DNA of 64,000 nt from Reyranella sp. GTDB taxonomy: Bacteria > Pseudomonadota > Alphaproteobacteria > Reyranellales > Reyranellaceae. The stretch is taken from assembly GCF_017305915.1 (NCBI RefSeq), contig NZ_JAFKJN010000007.1:186001-250000 (forward strand), in the 5' to 3' direction. Positions 33,729 through 42,096 of this stretch are shown here, piece by piece (position 1 is the stretch's first letter; every line of letters begins with the position of its first letter). Made by a program: the position numbers and the translations under genes. The notes beneath the pieces were generated by a model. That model was not told the origin of the DNA. It did no database searches and saw only the letters and a list, made by a program, of their open reading frames with translations.

Positions 33729-34088
33729 GCGGCGGCATCGGTACTGCGTTTGTGTCGCGGACGAACATGGCGCAAGACCTGTGGATAAACGCTCGAATCG
33801 AAATCTCATTACAGGCAATGGACGGCGATTCGAACCCTGATTTCCGGGCCAAAAAATCGCGGCCATTGCCCTTAATAGGTGTTCGGCGCGCGATGCTGCC
33901 GTGTGGCGCGCATGATGATGCCTGCCTCGCGTCCCAAAACCTTCTCGCCTCCCTCGCCCCGCCGGATTTTTCCGCGTGCGGTGGCGGGGGCGGGGGTGCG
34001 GGCCGGATGGCAGGAATCGCCTAAAACGACGGCAGGCGTGCAACGGATGGCTGCCACCATGGCTGGCAGTCGATGGCGGTCGGAGCCT
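33729..34088. other. 360-bp intergenic region between two convergent genes
   Basis: I see no convincing gene here. It lies between the cyclase (plus) and the DUF3108 gene (minus). It holds the inverted-repeat element at 33814-33881 and an AT-richer patch around 33800-33880. A sequence resembling a tRNA T-loop (GGTTCGAATC on the minus strand near 33826-33835) is present, but its arms do not pair. Confidence 0.6.
33814..33881 (-). repeat. GGCAATGG inverted-repeat element, copy 1
   Basis: GGCAATGG (33814-33821) and CCATTGCC (33863-33870) are exact complements 41 nt apart. On the minus strand the left edge reads CACCTATTAAGGGCAATGG (33881 to 33863), which matches 18 of 19 bases at 59326-59344. 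The shared stretch extends to GCGAT after the repeat. Confidence 0.65.
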
Positions 34089-34883
34089 CTACTTCATCGT
34101 CTCGCGGAAGTAGAGCGTGCGGCCGCTGATGGTGCCGAAGAAGGTGCGCGCCTGGAGCTTGACGGGATAGCGGAACGGCGTGTCGTCCATGCGGGCGAGC
34201 CACAGCCGCATCGGCCGCTCGCGCTCGGTCTCCGCCTCCTGCGGCGCGTCGTGGAACTCGCCGGCCACCCGCTTGGTGTAGATGTCGCACACCAGCAGGT
34301 CGCCCTTGGCCTCGGGCACGCCGGCGGCCTGCGGCGATTCGATGGCGACTTTCTTCAGGATGATGTCGATGCGCCGCTTGCCGTCGTTCGACGGCACGGT
34401 GCGGTCGCAGGCGGCGTCGCCCGCCGCACCGACCGAGATCGCGGCGGTGAGCGGATCGAGCGAGGGCAGGCGCTTGTCCTCGGGGATCGCCTTCTGCGGC
34501 TCCGGCTTCCAGGCCGGATTGTGCGTCTCGCTCGTCATGCCGGCCGGGCCGTACTGGGCGAGCCAGGTGCGGGTGTCGCCGCTGATCACCAGCGCGAGGG
34601 AACCGCCGTCGGGCTGGGCGCGGCCGGGCTGGAAGCCGCCCCACGCCTTGTTGCGGCCCTCGTAGTGAAGGGTGATCGCCTTCAGCAGCCCCTCCTTGAA
34701 GACGCGGCTCTCGAACTCGTAGCGGTCGGCTGTGTACTTCGCGGTGAAGTCGATGCGAAAGCCGCTGAAGCCCGCGAAGGTGATCTCGTAGGCCCCCTCG
34801 ATCTGGCGCGTGGCCTGCGCGGCGGCCGCATTGGGTGCAGCGCAGCACAAGGCCACACCGACGAAGGCCCTACGAAAACTCAT
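34089..34883 (-). CDS. DUF3108-like periplasmic protein
   Basis: This 264-residue exported protein starts with a signal peptide (MSFRRAFVGVALCCAAPNAA). The mature part is beta-rich, with GAYEITFAGFSGFRIDFTAK, YTADRYEFESRVFKEGLLKA and the KRLPSLDPLTAAISVG segment. This looks like the DUF3108 family of envelope proteins of unknown function; DUF1849/EipB is an alternative. I prefer the ATG at 34883, which has GGAG upstream, over an upstream GTG at 34898. It is divergent from the ABC exporter. Confidence 0.65.
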   Translation of the reverse strand: MSFRRAFVGVALCCAAPNAAAAQATRQIEGAYEITFAGFSGFRIDFTAKYTADRYEFESRVFKEGLLKAITLHYEGRNKAWGGFQPGRAQPDGGSLALVISGDTRTWLAQYGPAGMTSETHNPAWKPEPQKAIPEDKRLPSLDPLTAAISVGAAGDAACDRTVPSNDGKRRIDIILKKVAIESPQAAGVPEAKGDLLVCDIYTKRVAGEFHDAPQEAETERERPMRLWLARMDDTPFRYPVKLQARTFFGTISGRTLYFRETMK

Positions 34884-34986
34884 GAAATGCCGCTCCACAG
34901 GGACTTACCTCTGCCCGACGGGCACGATAGAAGGCCGACGCCCCCGACGCCACCCGACGCCAGAGCCCCAAAGGCCAGCCCGACCC

Positions 34987-36858
34987 ATGTCATCCCCGGC
35001 CACTGAACGCCCACCCAGCATCAGCCTCGATCGTTCGTGGGCGGTGCTGTCGATCCTTGGCCGCCATTTGTGGCCAAAGGACGAATTGAACCTGCGCGTC
35101 CGCGTGGTCGCCGGGCTGGTGCTGCTTGTCCTGGCCAAGATCACCAACGTCTACGTGCCGATCCTCTACAAGCACGCCGTCGATGGGCTGGGCGAGAAGG
35201 CCCAGGTCGTGGCGGTGCCGGTCGCGCTGATCGTGGCCTACGGCTTCGCCCGGGTGCTGGCTCAGGCCTTCGGCGAGGTGCGGGACGCGGTGTTCGCGCC
35301 GGTCGCGCAGCGGGCGATCCGCAACCTCGCGCTCGACGTGTTCCATCATCTCCATGCGCTGAGCCTCCGTTACCACCTGGAGCGCCAGACCGGCGGCCTG
35401 AGCCGGGTCATAGAACGCGGCACCCAGGGGATGGAGTTCCTCATCCGCTTCACCACCTTCAACATCTTGCCGACCCTGTTCGAGATCGTCCTGGTGGGCG
35501 TGATCCTGTGGAACCTCTACGACTGGCGGTTCACGGCGATCACGCTGGGGGTGGTCGCGGCCTACATCGTGTTCTCGGTCGTGCTGTCGGAATGGCGCAT
35601 CAAGTTCGTGCGCCGCATGAACGATGCCGACACCGAGGCCAACGCCAAGGCGATCGACAGCCTGTTGAACTACGAGACGGTGAAGTACTTCGGCAACGAG
35701 GCGCACGAGGCGCGGCGCTACGACGTCGGCCGCCGCCGCTACGAGATCGCCGCCATCCGCTCCAGCCGCACCCTGTCGCTGCTCAATATCGGTCAGGGCG
35801 CGATCATCTCGCTCGGCCTGGTCTCGGTGATGGTGATGGCGGGCCATGGCGTCGCGCGAGGCACCATGACGCTCGGCGACTTCGTGGCGGTGAACACCTT
35901 CCTGATCCAGCTCTACATGCCGCTCAACATGCTGGGCTTCGCCTACCGCGAGATCCGCAACGCGCTGGTCAACATGGAGAAGATGTTCGGCCTGCTCGGT
36001 GTCCCCGCCGAGATCGCCGACAAGCGCGGTGCGCCCGCAATAAGAGTCGTCGGCGGCGAAATAGTGTTCGATCATGTCGACTTCCACTACGAGAAGGCGC
36101 GGCCGATCCTGCACGACGTGAGCTTCCGCGTGGCGCCGGGCGACACCGTCGCCATCGTGGGCTCGAGCGGCGCCGGCAAGTCGACCGTGTCGCGCATCCT
36201 GTTCCGCTTCTACGACGTGGCGGCGGGCAGCGTGCGGATCGACGGCCAGGACATCCGCGACGTCACCCAGGCGAGCCTGCGGGCGGCGATCGGCGTGGTG
36301 CCGCAGGACACCGTGCTGTTCAACGACACCATCTACTACAACATCTGCTACGGCCATCCCGACTGCACCCGCGAGGAGGTCGAGGCGGCGGCCCGGCTCG
36401 CCCGCATCCACGACTTCGTCATGGCCCTGCCACAGGGCTACGATACGACGGTCGGCGAGCGCGGCCTGAAGCTCTCCGGGGGCGAGAAGCAGCGGGTGGC
36501 GATCGCCCGCACCATTCTCAAGAACCCGCACATCCTGTTGTTCGACGAAGCGACCAGCGCGCTCGACACGCGCACCGAGCAGGAGATCCAACGCTCGCTC
36601 GAAGAGGTCAGCCGCGGCCGCACCACGGTGGTGATCGCCCATCGTCTGTCGACCATCGTCAATGCCGACGAGATCGTCGTGCTCGACCGCGGCCGCGTCG
36701 CCGAGCGCGGCCGCCACGGCGAGCTGCTCGCCCGCAACGGGCTCTATGCCGACATGTGGCGGCGCCAGCAGGAAGCCGCCGCCGAAGCCGAAAGCAAGGT
36801 CGAGATGACGGAGCCGCCGTCCTTCCGCGCCGAAGGACACCTCCGTGTCGCCGAGTAA
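34987..36858 (+). CDS. Atm1-type ABC exporter (heavy-metal/Fe-S family)
   Basis: This 623-residue half-transporter has a membrane domain (about 45-330) and an ATPase domain (355-600). Walker A is GSSGAGKST (about 392-400), the Q-loop is VVPQDTVLF, the signature is LSGGEKQRVAIARTILK, Walker B is HILLFDEATSALD and the switch is VIAHRLSTI. The membrane part has the ATM1/HMT1 pattern TGGLSRVIERGTQGMEFLIR, NYETVKYFGNE and the LNMLGFAYREIRNAL segment. Relatives export glutathione-linked metals or sulphur compounds. It overlaps the first MFS gene by 14 nt. Confidence 0.92.
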   Translation: MSSPATERPPSISLDRSWAVLSILGRHLWPKDELNLRVRVVAGLVLLVLAKITNVYVPILYKHAVDGLGEKAQVVAVPVALIVAYGFARVLAQAFGEVRDAVFAPVAQRAIRNLALDVFHHLHALSLRYHLERQTGGLSRVIERGTQGMEFLIRFTTFNILPTLFEIVLVGVILWNLYDWRFTAITLGVVAAYIVFSVVLSEWRIKFVRRMNDADTEANAKAIDSLLNYETVKYFGNEAHEARRYDVGRRRYEIAAIRSSRTLSLLNIGQGAIISLGLVSVMVMAGHGVARGTMTLGDFVAVNTFLIQLYMPLNMLGFAYREIRNALVNMEKMFGLLGVPAEIADKRGAPAIRVVGGEIVFDHVDFHYEKARPILHDVSFRVAPGDTVAIVGSSGAGKSTVSRILFRFYDVAAGSVRIDGQDIRDVTQASLRAAIGVVPQDTVLFNDTIYYNICYGHPDCTREEVEAAARLARIHDFVMALPQGYDTTVGERGLKLSGGEKQRVAIARTILKNPHILLFDEATSALDTRTEQEIQRSLEEVSRGRTTVVIAHRLSTIVNADEIVVLDRGRVAERGRHGELLARNGLYADMWRRQQEAAAEAESKVEMTEPPSFRAEGHLRVAE

Positions 36859-38005
36859 TCCCGCAATAGCCGCGCCGCGGCGAACGCTGCTCCCGGTGTT
36901 CGCCGCTTGCGCCGCGATCGGGCTGCAGGCCGGCGTCGGCATGCCGCTGGTGCCGCTGGCGCTCGAGCAGCAGGGCCACGACAAGCTCACCATCGGGCTG
37001 GTCTCGGCGGCCTGGGCGATCGGCATGCTGTCGTTCGGCACCCGTATCCCGGCGCTCGCCGCGCGCTTCGGCGCGGTGCAGGCGATCATCGGCGCGGTGG
37101 TGATCGGCGCCATCCTGAACGCCAGCTACACCGTCACCTCGGGGCCGCTGGCCTGGGGCATCCTGACCTTCCTGCACGGCATCATCGGCGGCGTGCCGTG
37201 GGTGGTGAGCGAGATCTGGATGAACGTCGTCGTCGAGGAGAAGCAGCGCGGCCGCATCATGGGCATCTATGCCGGCATGATGGCGCTCGGCATGGCGCTG
37301 GGGCCGCTGGTGCTGCAGGTGGTCGGCGTCTACGGGCCGGTGCCGTTCCTCACCGGCGCGGCGCTGTCGCTACTGGTCGCGGTGCCGCTGCTGCCGTCGT
37401 GGCACACCGCGCCGCGCATCCGGGTCGATCGCGAGAGCGGCTTTGCCGCCGTCGTGGTGGGCGCGCCGCTCGCGATGTTCGCCGCCTTCGCCTGCGGTCT
37501 GGGCGAGCAGGTCGCCTTCAGTTTCCTGCCGGTCTATGCCGTCAACGCCGGCGTCCCGGCCGACACCGGGGCGCTGTGGCTGTCGGCCTTCGTGATGGGC
37601 AACGTCATCCTGCAATGGCCGATCGGCTGGCTGGCCGACCATGCCGACCGCCGGCTCGTGCTTGCGGGCTGCGCGCTGGTCAGCGCCGTGCTGGTGATCG
37701 GCCTGGCGCTGATCCCGGCGCACTGGGCCGGCACGGTCGGCGTGGTCATGCTGTGGGGCGGCGTGTCGTTCTCGATCTATCCGGTCGGCCTGGCGCTGCT
37801 CGGCCAGCGCTTCCGCGGCGGCGACATCGCCCGCGCCAACACTGCGTTCAGCCTGATCTACGTCGTCGGCGGCCTGGTCGGCCGGCCGACCGCCGGCGGC
37901 GCGATGGACATTTTCGGCTCGCCGGGCCTCGGCGGCTCGCTGGCGGTCTTCTACGTCGCCGCCGGCCTCGCCGCGCTGATCGCATGGCGACGCACGCGAG
38001 CGTAA
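36845..38005 (+). CDS. MFS transporter, first of a tandem pair
   Basis: This 386-residue protein has about twelve helices and MFS loop motifs: GGVPWVVSEIWMNVVVEEKQ followed by RGRIMGIYAGMMALGMALGP, and WPIGWLADHADRRLVLAGCA in the centre. It resembles the YcaD/MFS-type drug or metabolite exporters. It begins with GTG inside the end of the ABC gene, with AAGGA 8 nt upstream. Its end overlaps the next MFS gene by 22 nt. Both MFS proteins have the same length and share long near-identical segments. Confidence 0.88.
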   Translation: MSPSNPAIAAPRRTLLPVFAACAAIGLQAGVGMPLVPLALEQQGHDKLTIGLVSAAWAIGMLSFGTRIPALAARFGAVQAIIGAVVIGAILNASYTVTSGPLAWGILTFLHGIIGGVPWVVSEIWMNVVVEEKQRGRIMGIYAGMMALGMALGPLVLQVVGVYGPVPFLTGAALSLLVAVPLLPSWHTAPRIRVDRESGFAAVVVGAPLAMFAAFACGLGEQVAFSFLPVYAVNAGVPADTGALWLSAFVMGNVILQWPIGWLADHADRRLVLAGCALVSAVLVIGLALIPAHWAGTVGVVMLWGGVSFSIYPVGLALLGQRFRGGDIARANTAFSLIYVVGGLVGRPTAGGAMDIFGSPGLGGSLAVFYVAAGLAALIAWRRTRA

Positions 38006-39144
38006 GCGGAGCGGCGCCGTGGCGGCGCCTGCTGCCGGTCTATCTCTCCTGCTTCGGCTACGGCGTGCAGGCCGGCGCGGCGATGCCGCTGGTGCCGCTG
38101 GCGCTCGAGCATCGCGGCATCGACAACGTCACCATCGGCCTGGTCGAGGCGGTGTGGGGCATCGGCATGATCCTCACCGCGCCCCAGGTGCCGAAGCTCG
38201 CGGCTCGGCTCGGTGCGGTGAAGCTGGTCTGCGCCGCGCTGCTCGCCAGCGCCCTGCTGGCCGTCAGCTTCGCCTACACCGAGAACCTCGCGCTGTGGTT
38301 CGTCCTCAGCTTCACGCTCGGCATGGTCGGCGGCGTGCCCTGGGTGGTGAGCGAGATCTGGATCAATCTGGTGGTCGACGAGCAACGCCGCGGCCGCGCC
38401 GTCGCCATCTATGCCGCGTTGATGGCCTGCGGCATGGCGATCGGGCCGATCGCGCTGCAGGCGGTGGGCGTCTACGGCCCGCACCCGTTCCTCGCCTGCG
38501 CCGCGATGGCGCTCTTGGTCGCGCTGCCGCTGCTGCCGAGCGCGAACAGCGCCCCGGCCATCGCGTCGGCCGAAGAGGGTGGCTTCCGCCGCGTCTTCCT
38601 GCTGGTGCCGGCGCTGCTGATCGGCGCCGCGGCGAGCGGGTTGGGCGAGCAGGCGGCCTTCAGCTTCCTGCCGATCTACGGCCTCGCGTCGGGTGTGCCG
38701 GCGGAGACCGGCGTGCTGTGGCTGTCGGCCTTCGTGATCGGCAACATCGCCCTGCAATGGCCGATCGGCTGGCTGGCCGACCATGCCGATCGCCGCCTGG
38801 TGCTGGCCGGCTGTGCGCTGGGCAGCGCGGCGCTGGCGGGCTCGCTGTCGCTGATCGACCCGCACGGCCGCGCGATCCTCGTCCTGCTGCTGCTGTGGGG
38901 CGGTATCTCCTTCGCGATCTACAGCGTCGGGCTGACCCTGCTCGGCCAGCGCTTCAAGGGCGACGACATCGCCCGCGCCAATGCCGCGCTCACTACCGTC
39001 TATACCTTCGGCGGCATGATCGGCCCGCCGATCGCCGGCACCGCGCTCGATACCGTCGGCAAGCCGGGCTTCGGCCTGTCGCTGGCGGCGTTCTATGTCA
39101 TCGCCGGTGTCGGCGCCTTGCTGGCCTTGCGCCGCCCCGGCTGA
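37984..39144 (+). CDS. MFS transporter, second of a tandem pair
   Basis: This 386-residue paralogue of the upstream gene shares GGVPWVVSEIW, WPIGWLADHADRRLVLAGCA and LLGQRF-G-DDIARAN-type segments. The start ATG lies 22 nt inside the upstream gene. Divergence is greatest in the first helix pair and in the central loop (SANSAPAIASAEEGGFRRVF), so the two may handle different substrates or form a heteromer. The duplication is old enough that the DNA differs throughout. Confidence 0.88.
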   Translation: MATHASVSGAAPWRRLLPVYLSCFGYGVQAGAAMPLVPLALEHRGIDNVTIGLVEAVWGIGMILTAPQVPKLAARLGAVKLVCAALLASALLAVSFAYTENLALWFVLSFTLGMVGGVPWVVSEIWINLVVDEQRRGRAVAIYAALMACGMAIGPIALQAVGVYGPHPFLACAAMALLVALPLLPSANSAPAIASAEEGGFRRVFLLVPALLIGAAASGLGEQAAFSFLPIYGLASGVPAETGVLWLSAFVIGNIALQWPIGWLADHADRRLVLAGCALGSAALAGSLSLIDPHGRAILVLLLLWGGISFAIYSVGLTLLGQRFKGDDIARANAALTTVYTFGGMIGPPIAGTALDTVGKPGFGLSLAAFYVIAGVGALLALRRPG

Positions 39145-39145
39145 T

Positions 39146-40138
39146 ATGGCGGAAGCGATGAGCGATCCTCTGCTCAAGCCCTTGCTCGCCGGCGACCGCC
39201 GCGCGCTCGCCCAAGCCATCACCTTGATCGAATCGACGCGCGCCGACCATCGCGAGCGTGCCGACGCGCTCTTGGCGGCGCTGCTGCCGCATACCGGCCA
39301 GAAGGGGGGCAAGTCGGTGCGGCTCGGCATCACCGGCGTGCCGGGCGTGGGCAAGTCGACCTTCATCGAGCGCTTCGGCCTGTCGCTGATCGAGCGCGGC
39401 CACTCGCTGGCGGTGCTGGCGATCGACCCGTCGTCCAAGCGCGGCGGCGGCTCGATCCTGGGCGACAAGACCCGCATGGAGGAGCTGTCGCGCCATCCTG
39501 CGGCTTTCATCCGCCCGTCGCCCGCCGGCACGACGCTGGGCGGCGTCGCCCGGCGCACGCGCGAGGCGATGCTGCTGGTCGAGGCGGCGGGCTTCGACAC
39601 GGTGATCGTCGAGACCGTGGGCGTCGGCCAGTCGGAGACCGCGGTGGCCGACATGGTCGACATGTTCATCGTGCTGCTGCTGCCGGCGGGCGGCGACGAT
39701 TTGCAGGGCATCAAGCGCGGCGTGATCGAGCTCGCCGACCTGATCGTGGTCAACAAGGCCGACGGCGACCTCAAGGCGATGGCCCGGCGCTCGGCCGCCG
39801 ACTATCAGCATGCGCTGCGCCTGTTGCGCTCGCCGACCGCGAACTGGACGCCCGAGGTGACGACCTGCTCGGCCCTTGCGGGCGACGGCGTGGCCGAGAT
39901 CTGGGCCACCATCGGCCGCTTCCGCGAGGCCGTCGGCGCCCAGGGCATCGCCCGCCGCCGCGCCGAGCAGGCCCGCGCCTGGATGTGGAACGAGGTTGGC
40001 GAGACCCTGCTGGCCGAGCTGCGCAAGCACCCGGAGGTGAGGCGCCTGGTCGCCGGCCTCGAGCGCGAGGTCGAGTCCGGGAAATCCACACCCGCCGCGG
40101 CGGCGCGGCGTATGCTAGAAGCCTTCCATGGCCGCTAA
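39146..40138 (+). CDS. meaB: MeaB/ArgK GTPase, methylmalonyl-CoA mutase chaperone
   Basis: This 330-residue G3E-family GTPase guards and reloads B12 in methylmalonyl-CoA mutase. It shows the Walker [13 protein letters not shown], the MeaB stretch [37 protein letters not shown] (switch and Walker B) and VVNKADGD (N-K-x-D). Length and motifs are complete. ATG 39146 is close behind the MFS stop; ATG 39158, with GGAAG upstream, is an alternative start. It overlaps ycgN by 11 nt. The mutase itself is 7 kb upstream rather than adjacent. Confidence 0.95.
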   Translation: MAEAMSDPLLKPLLAGDRRALAQAITLIESTRADHRERADALLAALLPHTGQKGGKSVRLGITGVPGVGKSTFIERFGLSLIERGHSLAVLAIDPSSKRGGGSILGDKTRMEELSRHPAAFIRPSPAGTTLGGVARRTREAMLLVEAAGFDTVIVETVGVGQSETAVADMVDMFIVLLLPAGGDDLQGIKRGVIELADLIVVNKADGDLKAMARRSAADYQHALRLLRSPTANWTPEVTTCSALAGDGVAEIWATIGRFREAVGAQGIARRRAEQARAWMWNEVGETLLAELRKHPEVRRLVAGLEREVESGKSTPAAAARRMLEAFHGR

Positions 40139-40610
40139 GTCCTTCGTCCGGCGCGCCCGGCGGGCCGCCGCTGCCCAGCAGGAGCCCTTCTGGAAGCGCA
40201 AGACGCTCGCCCAGATGACCAGGCAGGAGTGGGAATCGCTCTGCGACGGCTGCGGCATGTGCTGCGTCAACAAGCTCGAATACGAGGGCACCGGGGAGCT
40301 CGCCCAGACCGACACCTGCTGCAAGCTGCTCGACCCCAGGACCGCCCGCTGCAAGGACTACAGGAACCGCAAGAAGATCGTGCCGGACTGCATCCAGCTC
40401 ACCCCAAGTGTGGTGGAAAAGATGGACTGGCTCCCCAAGACCTGTGCCTACCGGCTGATCCACTTCAAGCAGGACCTCTACTGGTGGCACCCCCTGGTCT
40501 CCGGCGACCCGGAAACCGTGCACGCCGCGGGAATCTCGGCCCGCGGACGGGTGATCCCGGAGGACCAAGTCGAGGATATTACTGAGCGAATCGTAGATTG
40601 GTTCGCGTAA
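40128..40610 (+). CDS. YcgN-family cysteine cluster protein (UPF0260)
   Basis: This 160-residue protein has the YcgN cysteine pattern: [28 protein letters not shown] and PDCIQLTP followed by KTCAYRLI. These probably bind metal, possibly iron-sulphur or zinc. The C-terminus has [20 protein letters not shown], conserved in the family. The function is unknown. It overlaps meaB by 11 nt, so it is coupled to it. Confidence 0.92.
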   Translation: MAAKSFVRRARRAAAAQQEPFWKRKTLAQMTRQEWESLCDGCGMCCVNKLEYEGTGELAQTDTCCKLLDPRTARCKDYRNRKKIVPDCIQLTPSVVEKMDWLPKTCAYRLIHFKQDLYWWHPLVSGDPETVHAAGISARGRVIPEDQVEDITERIVDWFA

Positions 40611-40627
40611 TCGCGAACTGGTTCGCT

Positions 40628-40656
40628 TGACGGGGTAGGTTCCGGCCCTTAAAAAG
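40628..40656 (+). promoter_or_regulatory. Probable sigma-70 promoter of rpmB
   Basis: TTGACG (40628-40633) is followed after 16 nt by TTAAAA (40650-40655). The predicted start point, near 40662, lies just before the hairpin at 40665. Confidence 0.45.
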
Positions 40657-40664
40657 CCGCCTCT

Positions 40665-40689
40665 CCCGCCTCTGGCGGGATCGTTTTTA
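40665..40689 (+). terminator. Terminator-like hairpin in the rpmB leader
   Basis: TCCCGCC and GGCGGGA form a perfect 7-bp stem around TCT (40665-40681), followed by TCG and T5 (40685-40689). The rpmB start codon is only 12 nt further. It may end the ycgN transcript, or work as an attenuator if transcription starts at the promoter above. Confidence 0.65.
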
Positions 40690-40700
40690 TCGGGATTGCC

Positions 40701-41006
40701 ATGCCTCGTCGTTGCGCCCTGTCGGGCAAGTCCGTCCAGTACGGCAACAATGTCAGCCACGCCAACAACAAGACCCGGCGCCGGTTCATGTCGAACCTGC
40801 AGGTCGCCTCGGTCCTGTCGGATGCGCTGGGCCATTCGGTCCGCCTGCGGCTGACCCCGCGCGGCATCAAGACGATCGAGCACAATGGCGGCATCGACGC
40901 CTACCTGCTCGGCACCAACGACAGCAAGCTCAGCCCCGAGATGATGTCGCTGAAGCGCCGGGTCTCCTCGGCCAAGGCCAGGAAGGATGCCAAGAAGGCC
41001 GCGTAA
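40701..41006 (+). CDS. rpmB: 50S ribosomal protein L28
   Basis: This 101-residue basic protein begins MPRRCALSGKSVQYGNNVSH and has NNKTRRRFMSNLQ and LRLTPRGIKTIEHNGGIDAY, typical of bacterial L28 in alphaproteobacteria. It is part of the large ribosomal subunit. The ribosome site GGGA lies 6 nt before the ATG, immediately after the hairpin. Its stop codon lies in the loop of its own terminator. Confidence 0.97.
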   Translation: MPRRCALSGKSVQYGNNVSHANNKTRRRFMSNLQVASVLSDALGHSVRLRLTPRGIKTIEHNGGIDAYLLGTNDSKLSPEMMSLKRRVSSAKARKDAKKAA

Positions 41007-41021
41007 GCGGCCTTTCTTTTT
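40995..41021 (+). terminator. Rho-independent terminator of rpmB
   Basis: AAGGCCGC (40995-41002) pairs perfectly with GCGGCCTT (41007-41014) around GTAA, then TCTTTTT follows. The rpmB stop codon TAA forms part of the loop. Confidence 0.9.
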
Positions 41022-41024
41022 GGC

Positions 41025-42029
41025 TTACTTCTCCAGCTCGAACAGCAGCAGCAAGTTGCGCTGCAGCGCGTTGAAGTTGTCGTCCGAGATCAGCCACAGC
41101 AGCGTCTCGCCGCGCGGGCCCCTGGTGGCCGCGATCCCTTCCAGATTGTCGACCGCCAGCGGTGACGCCAGCCGCGCCAGCTCGCGCGGCGTGACCAGCG
41201 CGCTGGGCTGGACGGCCGCCGCGTCGACCTGGAGGATGCGGATGCGCACGCCGCGCGCCATGTCGAAGGCGCGCTCCAGCAGCACGAAGCCGCCGTCCGG
41301 CAGCGGCCGGATCGCCGTCGGGTTGAAGTCCGGCAGCTTGGCGTAGCGGAAGGTCTGCCAGCCGTAGCGGCCATCGGCGCCCGGCTTGCCGATCCAGCCG
41401 ACCAGCTCGCCGGGAGTCACCGAATATTCCTCGCTGATCGCGATCACCGTGCCGTCGGCGGTCGCCGTCAGCGCCTCGATGCCGCCATTCTCCGGCTGCC
41501 GCCGGAAGTCGGCCGGCAGGTCGATCTCCGTCGGCGTGCCGTCGAGCGTCGGATAGCGCCAGATCCGGTGGCGCCGCTCGAACGAAACCAGCCACGAGCC
41601 GTCGGGCAGGAGCGCCATGCCCTCGGCGTCGGAGGCGATCTTGTCGGTCAGCGGCCGGCCGTCGAGGCCGCGCAGCGAGCCGATAGTGCCGTGGCTGAGG
41701 CCCGCCAGGTTGCGGTCGGCGTCATAGTCGATGGTGGCGGTGAGCCAGCTGCCGACGTCGGAGATGCTCCAGAGCGTGCGGCCGTCGGGCGAGACCTGCA
41801 GGTCCGACCAGCCGCCGAAGTTCGGCGAATTGGCCGTCATCGAGATGCCGCCGCGCCAGATCAGCTTGCCGATCCGCGTGAGCGACGGCTCGTCGAGCTT
41901 CAGCGTCAGCGGCTGGGAGCGGATCTCGAGCGGCAGCGGCTGGGCGCCGACCGGCGTGGCAGGCGGCGCGCCGGCACAGGCCGCGGCGAGCAGGCAGAGA
42001 CCGAGAAAGGAGCGGAGAAAAGGGCGCAT
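41025..42029 (-). CDS. Esterase-like phytase-family lipoprotein
   Basis: This 334-residue exported protein has a lipobox-like LLAAACAG near residue 22, so it is probably membrane-anchored. The mature part has repeated beta-propeller-like strands: WSDLQVSPDGRTLWSISDVG, SDAEGMALLPDGSWLVSFER, NGGIEALTATADGTVIAISE and LPDGGFVLLERAF, then VDNLEGIAATRGPRGETLLW. This fits the phytase-like esterase family (pfam13449). True phytase activity is doubtful. I chose ATG 42029 because it places the lipobox correctly. It converges on rpmB. Confidence 0.8.
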   Translation of the reverse strand: MRPFLRSFLGLCLLAAACAGAPPATPVGAQPLPLEIRSQPLTLKLDEPSLTRIGKLIWRGGISMTANSPNFGGWSDLQVSPDGRTLWSISDVGSWLTATIDYDADRNLAGLSHGTIGSLRGLDGRPLTDKIASDAEGMALLPDGSWLVSFERRHRIWRYPTLDGTPTEIDLPADFRRQPENGGIEALTATADGTVIAISEEYSVTPGELVGWIGKPGADGRYGWQTFRYAKLPDFNPTAIRPLPDGGFVLLERAFDMARGVRIRILQVDAAAVQPSALVTPRELARLASPLAVDNLEGIAATRGPRGETLLWLISDDNFNALQRNLLLLFELEK

Positions 42030-42051
42030 CGTGCGCCCTTCTAGCACACTC

Positions 42052-42091
42052 CCTCATCCTGAGGAGCGAGCGCAGCGAGGGCGAGGTGAGG
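42052..42091. repeat. REP-like imperfect palindrome
   Basis: The stretch starts CCTCATCCTGAGGAGCGAG and ends GAGGTGAGG, so the ends pair (CCTCA/TGAGG). The inner AGCGCAGCGAGGG (42069-42081) differs at one base from the core of the 31-bp repeat at 29676-29747. Confidence 0.55.
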
Positions 42092-42096
42092 CGAAG

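Noticed and set aside
33814..33870. tRNA-like T-loop (GGTTCGAATC, minus strand) with an acceptor-like GGCAATGG/CCATTGCC pair.
   Set aside because: The presumed T-stem arms do not pair, the span is only 57 nt, and no anticodon arm can be drawn.
36845..39144. Twin MFS genes considered as an assembly duplication.
   Set aside because: The DNA and protein sequences differ throughout, with only motifs shared.
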